64,000 nt of DNA from Caballeronia zhejiangensis (lineage in GTDB: Bacteria; Pseudomonadota; Gammaproteobacteria; Burkholderiales; Burkholderiaceae), in NCBI RefSeq assembly GCF_000698575.1, contig NZ_JFHD01000026.1:34049-98048 (forward strand). Direction: 5' to 3'. How positions within the stretch are numbered: position 1 is the stretch's first letter; every line of letters begins with the position of its first letter. Below are positions 53,450 through 60,009 of the stretch, one piece after another. A program made the translations under genes and the position numbers. The notes beneath the pieces are model-generated. The model saw nothing but the letters and a program-made list of their open reading frames with translations, had not been told where the DNA came from and did no database searches.

Positions 53450-54444
53450 TTCTTACAACAACAACCATGCTGCAGACGCAGGCGTGGCTCGAACCGGCCC
53501 GCGCGCAGCGGCCCACGTCCGGACAACTCACGACGGCCATCGCGTTGCCGCTCTATCACGTCTTCGCGCTGACGGCGTGCGGACTGCTGACGATCCAGAC
53601 CGGCGCATTGGGCGTGCTGATCCCGAATCCGCGCGACATCGGCGGCATGATCCGGACGCTGCGGCGCTATCGCATCACGATGTTCCCGGCGGTGAACACG
53701 CTCTACAACGCGATGCTCGATCACCCGGATTTCGCGCAGCTCGATTGCTCGCGGCTCTTCGCGGCTGTCGGCGGCGGTGCGCCGGTGCAGCAGGCCGTGG
53801 CGCAGCGCTGGCTCGAAAAGACGGGCGTGCCGATCATCGAAGGCTACGGCCTGACCGAGACGACCGCGTGCGTGACTTGCAACCCGGCGGACTCGACGCA
53901 GCGTGGCGGCACGATCGGCTTGCCGCTGCCGTCGACGGAAGTTTCGATCCGCGATGACGCAGGCAACGAAGCCGCGCCCGGCGAACCCGGCGAGTTGTGC
54001 ATTCGCGGGCCACAGGTCATGGCGGGCTACTGGAATCGTCCGGACGAGACGGCGCACGTCATGACGGCCGACGGCTTCTTCAAGTCGGGCGATATCGCCG
54101 TGATGGATGAACACGGCTTCCTGAAGATCGTCGATCGCAAGAAAGACATGATCCTGGTCTCGGGCTTCAACGTCTATCCGAACGAGATCGAGGACGTGGT
54201 CGCCGCGCATCCCGGCGTGTTCGAGGCGGCGGCGGTCGGCGTGCCCGACCGTCATTCCGGCGAGTCCGTGAAGATTTTCGTCGTGCGGCGCGACCCGGCC
54301 CTCACCGAGGCCGATCTGATCGCGCATTGCAAGGAGCGCCTGACGGGCTACAAGCGGCCCAAGGCAGTCGAGTTCCGCGAGAGTCTGCCCAAGAGCAATA
54401 TCGGAAAGGTTTTGCGCAGGGAACTGCGCGATGGAACCGCGTGA
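53450..54444 (+). pseudogene. fadD: 5'-truncated long-chain fatty-acid--CoA ligase
   Basis: The frame matches the C-terminal 330 residues of FadD: 'ALPLYHVFALTACGLL', 'NPRDIGGMIRTLRRYR', 'IIEGYGLTETTACVTCNP', 'DGFFKSGDIAVMDEHGFLKI', 'DMILVSGFNVYPNEIEDVV' and the usual end 'LPKSNIGKVLRRELRDG'. About the first 220 residues, including the ATP-binding YTGGTTG loop, are absent. The 5' edge abuts the end of the patatin-Omp85 remnant, so the gene lacks a start and cannot make a working enzyme. A long open frame that joins both remnants is accidental. Confidence 0.87.
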
Positions 54445-54463
54445 GCGCGGAAGGAAGAAAGAC

Positions 54464-54643
54464 GTGAAGCAATTCGTTTCGATGAAAGAGGTTGCGGCGG
54501 TGGCCATGCTGGCGCTCGCACGCCATGTCCGCGCCGACGACGCGCCGCCGCTAACGCCGCAAACGCAGGAAGCGCGAGCGCGCCGGCCGAATCGCCGTGG
54601 AAGGCTTCGATCGGCTTTCGCCGCGCTGAATTTCCGCTTCTGA
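54464..54643 (+). pseudogene. Internally deleted outer-membrane protein remnant
   Basis: A GTG at 54464 with AAGGAAGAAAG upstream starts a signal-peptide-like N-terminus ('KEVAAVAMLALARHVRADDA'). After about 30 codons the frame ends 'AFAALNFRF', the alternating pattern with terminal Phe typical of outer-membrane barrels, and a terminator follows at once. The middle of the gene appears to be deleted, leaving 59 codons. The assignment is by pattern only. Confidence 0.5.
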
Positions 54644-54652
54644 GCGGTTCCC

Positions 54653-54690
54653 CGGCGCGCCACTGCGCCGGGCTCTCCCTTCCCTTTTCT
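54653..54690 (+). terminator. Terminator after the decayed segment
   Basis: CCCGGCGC (54653-54660) and GCGCCGGG (54665-54672) form a perfect stem with a 4-nt loop, followed by CTCTCCCTTCCCTTTTCTTT. A second hairpin, GCGCGGGC/GCCCGCGC, lies at 54697-54717. Confidence 0.8.
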
Positions 54691-54722
54691 TTCCCCGCGC
54701 GGGCGCAATGCCCGCGCCGGCC

Positions 54723-54750
54723 TCAAGTTTTCCGTCCGAAAAGCCGAGAT
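54723..54750 (+). promoter_or_regulatory. Possible sigma-28 promoter upstream of fliL
   Basis: TCAAGTTT (54723-54730) is followed after 12 nt by GCCGAGAT (54743-54750), near the FliA consensus but with one extra spacer base and an imperfect -10. Confidence 0.5.
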
Positions 54751-54784
54751 AGGTATCGAAGAGCGGGTCCGCGCAGGCCCGGAG

Positions 54785-54830
54785 CAATCGAACGGAATAG
54801 CCAGAAAACCCCCCTCTGTTCGACCCATCG
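54785..54830 (+). promoter_or_regulatory. FlhDC-like inverted box upstream of fliL
   Basis: The left arm CAATCGAACGGAATAGCC (54785-54802) and the right arm CCTCTGTTCGACCCATCG (54813-54830) are imperfect inverse copies with a 10-nt spacer. This is the geometry known for enterobacterial FlhDC sites (two 16-bp inverted boxes, 10-12 bp apart). The right arm matches those before fliF and fliP. Confidence 0.6.
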
Positions 54831-54883
54831 CTTTACACCGCGATAGCCAACAATTCACCCTATCGAAAGAGGCACGCATTTTC

Positions 54884-55372
54884 ATGGCTACCACGACCGC
54901 AAACCAGCAACCCATCGTTCCCGCGAAAGGCGGGAAGCTCAAAAAGATCCTGATCATCGCCGTCGGCGCGATCGTGCTGCTCGGCGCGGGCGCCGGTGGC
55001 GCGTACTTCTTCGTCGGGAAGAATCATGGTCCGGCCAAGCCGGCGCCGGAGCCGCCGCCCGTGTTTTTCCCGCTCGAATCGCTGACGGTGAATCTCCAGT
55101 CGGACGACGGCGCCATGCACTATCTCCGCGCCGGCCTCACGCTCAAGCTGAAGGACGAAAAGGTCCAGTTGCTCGTCACCGAGCACATGCCGGAAGTCCG
55201 CAGCCATGTGCTGCTTCTGCTTTCCGGCAAGCGCCCGGACGATCTCGCGACCGTCGACGGCAAGAAGCAGCTTGCCAACGAACTGCGCGCGTCGGTCGAA
55301 ACCGCGGCGAGCACGGCGGAGAAACCGGTGCGCGTCGAGGAAGTGCTGTTCACCGAATTCGTCGTTCAGTAA
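54884..55372 (+). CDS. fliL: Flagellar basal-body-associated protein FliL
   Basis: A 162-residue single-pass inner-membrane protein that forms a ring around the stator. The membrane helix is at about 21-42 ('KILIIAVGAIVLLGAGAGGA'). The periplasmic domain has 'FPLESLTVNLQSDDGAMHYL' and ends 'VRVEEVLFTEFVVQ', both typical. It is first in the fliLMNO run, preceded by the FlhDC-like box and the leader that is duplicated before fliP. Confidence 0.95.
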   Translation: MATTTANQQPIVPAKGGKLKKILIIAVGAIVLLGAGAGGAYFFVGKNHGPAKPAPEPPPVFFPLESLTVNLQSDDGAMHYLRAGLTLKLKDEKVQLLVTEHMPEVRSHVLLLLSGKRPDDLATVDGKKQLANELRASVETAASTAEKPVRVEEVLFTEFVVQ

Positions 55373-55396
55373 CGCCGCATCAGCGAGTAAAGAGTC

Positions 55397-56395
55397 ATGG
55401 GCCACGAAGAGTTCATGTCGCAGGAGGAGGTCGATGCCCTCCTCAAGGGCGTCACCGGCGAGATCGATCAGGAAGCTGACGAGAAAAAGCCCGCCGGCGT
55501 ACGTCCGTACAACATTGCGACGCAGGAACGCATCGTCCGCGGCCGGATGCCCGGCCTCGAAATCATCAACGACCGCTTCGCGCGTCTCATGCGCGTGGGC
55601 ATCTTCAACTTCATGCGGCGCTCGGCGGAAATTTCCGTCGGTCCGGTGAAGGTGCAGAAATACAGCGAATTCACGCGCAATCTGCCGATCCCGACCAATC
55701 TGAACCTGGTCCATGTGAAGCCCTTGCGCGGCACGTCGCTGTTCGTGTTCGACCCGAATCTCGTGTTCTTCGTGGTCGATAACCTTTTCGGCGGGGACGG
55801 GCGTTTTCATACGCGCGTCGAAGGCCGCGAGTTCACGCAAACCGAGCAGCGCATCATCGCGAAACTGCTGAATCTCGTGTTCGAGCATTACGCGACGTCG
55901 TGGCGCAGCGTGAAGCCGCTGCAGTTCGAATACATGCGCTCGGAAATGCACACGCAGTTCGCCAACGTGGCGACGCCGAACGAAATCGTCATCGTGACGC
56001 AGTTCACGATCGAGTTCGGCTCGACGGGCGGCACGCTGCACATCTGCATGCCGTACTCGATGATCGAGCCGATCCGCGACGTGCTTTCCTCGCCGATTCA
56101 GGGCGAAGCGCTCGAAGTGGACCGCCGCTGGGTGCGCGTGCTGTCGCAGCAAGTGCAGTCGGCGGAAGTGGAACTGACGGTGGATCTCGCCGAGATCCGC
56201 TCGTCGTTCGAGCAGATTCTGAACATGCGCGTAGGCGATGTGCTGCCGATCGACATTCCGGAGCAGGTCGTCGCGAAGGTGGACGGCGTGCCGGTGATGG
56301 AATGCGGCTACGGAATGTTTAATGGTCAATACGCGCTGCGCGTGCAAAAGATGATCAGCGCGAGCGATACGATGAAGGAAGGTGGATATGAGTGA
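55397..56395 (+). CDS. fliM: Flagellar motor switch protein FliM
   Basis: A 332-residue C-ring protein. The N-terminal CheY-P-binding peptide appears as 'FMSQEEVDALLKGVTGE'. The middle domain has 'NDRFARLMRVGIFNFMRRSA' and 'GGDGRFHTRVEGREFTQTEQ', and the C-terminal SpoA domain ends before residue 332. It overlaps fliN by 8 bp. Confidence 0.97.
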   Translation: MGHEEFMSQEEVDALLKGVTGEIDQEADEKKPAGVRPYNIATQERIVRGRMPGLEIINDRFARLMRVGIFNFMRRSAEISVGPVKVQKYSEFTRNLPIPTNLNLVHVKPLRGTSLFVFDPNLVFFVVDNLFGGDGRFHTRVEGREFTQTEQRIIAKLLNLVFEHYATSWRSVKPLQFEYMRSEMHTQFANVATPNEIVIVTQFTIEFGSTGGTLHICMPYSMIEPIRDVLSSPIQGEALEVDRRWVRVLSQQVQSAEVELTVDLAEIRSSFEQILNMRVGDVLPIDIPEQVVAKVDGVPVMECGYGMFNGQYALRVQKMISASDTMKEGGYE

Positions 56396-56819
56396 CCTGA
56401 TGCAGAACGACGCGCCCGGCGCGCCGGAAAAAGGTGAAGAGCTGATGCTGGACGACTGGGCGAGCGCGCTCGCCGAGCAGAACGGCAACGAAGCGCCGGT
56501 GGCCGCGAGCGCGGGCGTGTTCCAGCCGCTGTCGAAGGCGGCGGCGCCGTCGACGCGCAACGACATCGACATGATTCTCGACATCCCCGTGCAGATGACG
56601 GTGGAACTCGGGCGCACGAAGATCGCGATCCGCAACCTGCTGCAACTCGCGCAAGGCTCGGTCGTGGAACTGGACGGCCTCGCCGGCGAACCGATGGACG
56701 TGCTCGTGAACGGCTGCCTCATCGCGCAGGGCGAAGTGGTCGTCGTCAACGACAAGTTCGGCATTCGCCTGACCGACATCATCACGCCGTCCGAACGCAT
56801 CCGGAAGTTGAATCGATGA
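56388..56819 (+). CDS. fliN: Flagellar motor switch protein FliN
   Basis: A 143-residue C-ring protein with an acidic N-terminal half and the SpoA domain at about 60-140: 'DMILDIPVQMTVELGRTKIA', 'GSVVELDGLAGEPMDVLVNG', 'GEVVVVNDKFGIRLTDIITP'. The ATG at 56388 is chosen; a GTG two codons earlier is also in frame. Confidence 0.96.
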   Translation: MSDLMQNDAPGAPEKGEELMLDDWASALAEQNGNEAPVAASAGVFQPLSKAAAPSTRNDIDMILDIPVQMTVELGRTKIAIRNLLQLAQGSVVELDGLAGEPMDVLVNGCLIAQGEVVVVNDKFGIRLTDIITPSERIRKLNR

Positions 56820-57325
56820 AACGCCTGGCCGTTGCGCTGCTCTTCGCCGCGCCTCTTTTCGCCCATGCCGCCGACATGAACGCGGTGAACCACGCCGCGC
56901 AGATCGCCTCGGGCGTCGGCGCGGGCACCGCGGTGCCATCGCTCGGTTTCGGCGCGGTGTTGCAGACGCTGCTCGGACTCGTGATCGTGATCGGCTTCGT
57001 GTTCGGCTGCGCATGGCTCGCGCGCAAGTTCGGCTATCAGGGCGGCAAGCGCAGCGGTCTCGTGAAGGTCGTGGGCGGCGCATCGCTCGGCAACAAGGAA
57101 CGCGTCGCGGTCGTCGAAGTGGGCGATACGTGGCTCGTGCTCGGCGCCGGTCCTGGCAACGTGCGTCTGTTGCACACGATGCCCGCAGGCTCGGCGGAAG
57201 TGGAAGGCGTCGGCGTTCCCGCGCAATCGTCGCCGCCGGCGGGCAACTTCGGGCAGCGCTTTCGCGACGCCCTCGCCGGCGAAGCGAACAAGCGGCTCCA
57301 GAAGTTCGTTTCTCCCGGCAAATAA
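56816..57325 (+). CDS. fliO: Flagellar biosynthesis protein FliO
   Basis: A 169-residue membrane protein that helps assemble the FliP ring. It has a signal-like first segment (1-20), a membrane helix at about 48-70 ('LQTLLGLVIVIGFVFGCAWL') and a small cytoplasmic SpoA-like domain ('VVGGASLGNKERVAVVEVGD', 'WLVLGAGPGNVRLLHTM'). It overlaps fliN by 4 bp and is followed by a strong hairpin. Confidence 0.92.
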   Translation: MKRLAVALLFAAPLFAHAADMNAVNHAAQIASGVGAGTAVPSLGFGAVLQTLLGLVIVIGFVFGCAWLARKFGYQGGKRSGLVKVVGGASLGNKERVAVVEVGDTWLVLGAGPGNVRLLHTMPAGSAEVEGVGVPAQSSPPAGNFGQRFRDALAGEANKRLQKFVSPGK

Positions 57326-57341
57326 GTCAGTCTTGCCGATG

Positions 57342-57383
57342 CATCGGGCGCGGTTCGCGAGGACCGCGCCCGATGTGCGTTTA
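57342..57383 (+). terminator. Hairpin after fliO
   Basis: CATCGGGCGCGGT (57342-57354) and ACCGCGCCCGATG (57363-57375) form a perfect 13-bp stem with an 8-nt loop, followed by a weak T run (TGCGTTTA). It divides fliLMNO from fliPQR and is followed by a separate promoter region. Confidence 0.78.
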
Positions 57384-57390
57384 CGGCGCA

Positions 57391-57442
57391 CGTTCGCAAT
57401 AGAACGAGTTGGCGCGGGTTTCCCCCTCTTTTCGCCCCATCG
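57391..57442 (+). promoter_or_regulatory. FlhDC-like box upstream of fliP
   Basis: The right arm CCTCTTTTCGCCCCATCG (57425-57442) is nearly the same as the fliL one. A left arm, CGTTCGCAATAGAACG (57391-57406), is present but about ten bases (one helical turn) further away than at fliL. From 57434 to the ATG at 57494 the sequence is a diverged copy of the fliL leader. Confidence 0.55.
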
Positions 57443-57493
57443 TCCCATGCCGCGATAGCCGAGAATTCACGCTATCGAAAGAGGCAGGATTCC

Positions 57494-57571
57494 ATGGTCA
57501 TCACGTTCGTCGTTCATCAAGGTCAGCGCATTCTCGATGCCCTCGCAAGCATCGTCGGCGGGAGCAAGTAA
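57494..57571 (+). CDS. Putative 25-residue leader peptide overlapping fliP
   Basis: An ATG at 57494, 12 nt after AAAGAGG, opens 25 codons starting 'MVITFVVHQGQRIL' and ending 'IVGGSK'. The TAA stop shares its last base with the fliP ATG (TAATG), a classic coupling arrangement. The upstream sequence (RBS to start) is a copy of that of fliL, so ribosomes should load here. The peptide could be an amphipathic helix. It may only serve to deliver ribosomes to fliP, which has no strong RBS of its own. I know no named family for it. Confidence 0.55.
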   Translation: MVITFVVHQGQRILDALASIVGGSK

Positions 57572-58341
57572 TGCAGGTGAGTCGTAACATCGTGCGCGGC
57601 GTGAAGCTCGCGCTGCCCTTCGCAATCGGCCTCGCGCCGTATCTGGCGTTCGCGCAAAGCACGGCGGGGCTGCCCGCCTTCAACACGAGTCCCGGCCCGA
57701 ACGGCGGCACGACGTACTCGCTCAGCGTGCAGACGATGCTGCTGCTGACGATGCTCTCGTTCCTGCCCGCGATGGTCCTGATGATGACGAGCTTCACGCG
57801 CATCATCATCGTGCTGTCGCTGTTGCGGCAGGCGCTCGGCACCACGAGCACGCCGCCGAACCAGGTGCTCGTCGGCCTCGCGCTGTTTCTGTCGTTCTTC
57901 GTGATGTCGCCGGTTCTCGACAAGGCTTACACCGACGCGTACAAGCCCTTCTCCGAAGGCCAGATCGCGATGGATCAGGCGATGACGCGCGGCGTCGCGC
58001 CCTTCAAGCAGTTCATGCTGAAGCAGACGCGCGAATCGGATCTCGCGCTGTTTGCGCGCATCTCGCACGCCGCGCCGATGAACGGACCGGAAGACGTGCC
58101 GCTTTCGCTGCTCGTGCCGTCGTTCGTCACGAGCGAATTGAAGACGGGTTTCCAGATCGGCTTCACGATCTTCATTCCGTTTCTCATCATCGACATGGTG
58201 GTGGCGAGCGTGCTGATGTCGATGGGCATGATGATGGTTTCGCCTTCGACGATCGCGCTGCCGTTCAAGCTGATGCTGTTCGTGCTCGTCGATGGCTGGC
58301 AGTTGCTGATCGGCTCGCTCGCGCAGAGCTTCGTTTCCTGA
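57571..58341 (+). CDS. fliP: Flagellar export gate protein FliP
   Basis: A 256-residue core protein of the type III export gate (FliP5 ring). A cleavable signal peptide covers about residues 1-28 ('LALPFAIGLAPYLAFAQ'). Four hydrophobic helices follow, with the diagnostic 'MMTSFTRIIIVLSLLRQALG', 'NQVLVGLALFLSFFVMSPV' and 'PFLIIDMVVASVLMSMGMMM'. The ATG at 57571 overlaps the leader-ORF stop; a longer frame upstream would read through the promoter region. Confidence 0.96.
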   Translation: MQVSRNIVRGVKLALPFAIGLAPYLAFAQSTAGLPAFNTSPGPNGGTTYSLSVQTMLLLTMLSFLPAMVLMMTSFTRIIIVLSLLRQALGTTSTPPNQVLVGLALFLSFFVMSPVLDKAYTDAYKPFSEGQIAMDQAMTRGVAPFKQFMLKQTRESDLALFARISHAAPMNGPEDVPLSLLVPSFVTSELKTGFQIGFTIFIPFLIIDMVVASVLMSMGMMMVSPSTIALPFKLMLFVLVDGWQLLIGSLAQSFVS

Positions 58342-58358
58342 TTTCGTGAGACTTTGAA

Positions 58359-58628
58359 ATGACGCCAGAATCCGTCATGACGATGGCGCATCAGGCGATG
58401 TACGTCGCCTTGTTGCTCGCCGCGCCCTTGTTGCTGGTCGCGCTCGTCGTCGGTCTCGTGGTGAGCCTGTTCCAGGCGGCCACCCAGATCAACGAATCGA
58501 CGCTCTCGTTCATTCCGAAGCTGATCGCGGTGGCGGTGACGCTCGTGATCGCCGGTCCGTGGATGCTCTCGACGCTGCTCGACTACATGCGCCACGTTTT
58601 CACGATCACGCCTGCGATCACGGGCTGA
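58359..58628 (+). CDS. fliQ: Flagellar export gate protein FliQ
   Basis: An 89-residue protein with two long hydrophobic helices ('ALLLAAPLLLVALVVGLVVS', 'LIAVAVTLVIAGPWMLSTLL') joined by 'FQAATQINESTLSFIPK', the family signature. Part of the FliPQR export gate, 17 bp after fliP. Confidence 0.96.
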   Translation: MTPESVMTMAHQAMYVALLLAAPLLLVALVVGLVVSLFQAATQINESTLSFIPKLIAVAVTLVIAGPWMLSTLLDYMRHVFTITPAITG

Positions 58629-58638
58629 GTTTCGTTCG

Positions 58639-59430
58639 ATGTTCTCCGTCACCTATGCGCAGCTGAACGGCTGGCTCACGGCGTTTCTGTGGCCGTTCGT
58701 GCGAATTCTCGCGCTGATCGCCACCGCGCCCGTGCTGAGCCACATGGCGATTCCGATGCGCGTGAAGATCGCGCTTGCGGCCTTCATCTCGCTGATCGTC
58801 GCGCCGACGCTGCCCGCGATGCCGCAGGCGACGGTGTTTTCGGCGGCGGGCGTGTGGATCATCGTGAATCAGTTTCTGATCGGCGCGGCGATCGGCATGG
58901 TGATGCAGATCGCGTTCGCGACCGTGGATGCAGCCGGCGAGTTCATCGGGCAGCAGATGGGCCTCGGTTTCGCGACGCTTTACGATCCGCGCGCGGGTGG
59001 CAATGCGGTGGTCGTGTCGCGCTATCTGAACACGCTGGCGATGCTCGCGTTTCTCGTCTTCGATGGCCATCTGCAGTTGATGAGCGCGCTCGTGGCGACT
59101 TTTCAGAGCGTGCCGATCGAGGCGAATGTGGTGGCGTCGGCCTCGCATGCGCAGGGATGGCGCGTGTTGGTCGGGTATGGCGCGAGCGTGTTTTCGACGG
59201 GCTTGCTGCTGGCGTTGCCGATCGTGGCGGCGCTGCTTATCGCCAATCTGGCGCTCGGCGTTTTGAATCGCGCTGCGCCGCAGATCGGGATATTTCAGGT
59301 CGGGTTTCCGGTGACGATGCTCGTCGGGCTGCTTTTGTTGCAGCTCATGGTGCCGAATCTGATGCCGTTTTTTCAGCGGGTTTTCGATGTGGGGATTGCG
59401 CAGATTGGGCGGGTTGCGGGGGCGCTTTAG
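58639..59430 (+). CDS. fliR: Flagellar export gate protein FliR
   Basis: A 263-residue membrane protein with about six hydrophobic segments. 'FLWPFVRILALIATAPVLSH', 'QIAFATVDAAGEFIGQQMGL' and 'AAPQIGIFQVGFPVTMLVGL' mark the FliR family. Last gene of the fliPQR unit. Its stop is only 3 bp from a convergent gene remnant. Confidence 0.96.
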   Translation: MFSVTYAQLNGWLTAFLWPFVRILALIATAPVLSHMAIPMRVKIALAAFISLIVAPTLPAMPQATVFSAAGVWIIVNQFLIGAAIGMVMQIAFATVDAAGEFIGQQMGLGFATLYDPRAGGNAVVVSRYLNTLAMLAFLVFDGHLQLMSALVATFQSVPIEANVVASASHAQGWRVLVGYGASVFSTGLLLALPIVAALLIANLALGVLNRAAPQIGIFQVGFPVTMLVGLLLLQLMVPNLMPFFQRVFDVGIAQIGRVAGAL

Positions 59431-59433
59431 TCG

Positions 59434-59670
59434 CTAAAGAAGCGCCTGCTGCAAGGGCGCCCGATGCTCATGCACTTTGATGATTCGATACTCGTTTTTC
59501 AACGCGCCAGCTTCGATCGATTGAATTTGGCGTAGATCGACGACGAGGACGTCGCCTTTTCCAAAGCGTTCGCCGCTATTCACTTTGCTCAGAAATACTT
59601 CGTCGTCCAATGCGGCGAAAAAAGGATATTGGCCGTCGTGAACGCGCCATTTGTTTCCGTCCTTGTCTGA
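59434..59670 (-). pseudogene. Beheaded gene remnant (C-terminal 78 codons) at the repeat edge
   Basis: On the minus strand 78 codons run to a TAG at 59434-59436 with normal protein-like composition ('DGNKWRVHDGQYPFFAALDD', 'GERFGKGDVLVVDLRQIQSI', 'LKNEYRIIKVHEHRAPLQQA'). Base composition is less GC-rich than in the neighbours. Going upstream the frame passes into the half-copy of the foldback repeat without meeting a credible start. It appears to be the tail of an acquired gene whose 5' part was lost when the repeat joined. Family not recognised. Confidence 0.6.
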
Positions 59671-59972
59671 GTTGGCTTCCTGTGCATACCCAACGGCAGC
59701 GCGTAGCGCTGTGCCGAAGCTGTTTCGTGCTGAACCAGCGCGTTAAAGGGAATGGTTTGTCGGATCGTGCGCGAGCCAAGCCCGATTGGTTCTATGAGGG
59801 CACTCTTTAGGCGAGTGCCACCGAGGACGAGAGGACTACCCAAATTGCGTGTGACCGCGGGCTTGAAAAGCTGCCTTCTTTTCCTACTTTCTTTGCAGCA
59901 GCAAAGAAAGTAGGTGCCGCCCCGCACAGGGGCAACGTTAATAGACCGACGCGAATACGGGATCCGGCGAAA
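59671..59972. repeat. Foldback repeat, half copy B
   Basis: Contains only the right arm of copy A: GGCAGCGCGTAGCGCTGTGC, TTTCGTGCTGAACC, GAGGGCACTCTTTAGGCGAG, CTACCCAAATTGCGTGTGAC, the ACTTTCTTTGC palindrome, GCCCCGCACAGGGGC and the tip GGGATCCGGCGAAAG. The left arm is replaced by the gene remnant at 59434-59670. It lies between the convergent fliR and flgL. Confidence 0.85.
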
Positions 59973-60009
59973 GCAGAAGGGAGAACGCAGAAAGCAAAAA
60001 AAGCCGCCT

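Noticed and set aside
52564..54444. A single 626-residue acyl-CoA ligase
   Set aside because: The N-terminal 290 residues are pieces of a patatin-Omp85 protein and the FadD part lacks its P-loop; treated as two pseudogenes.
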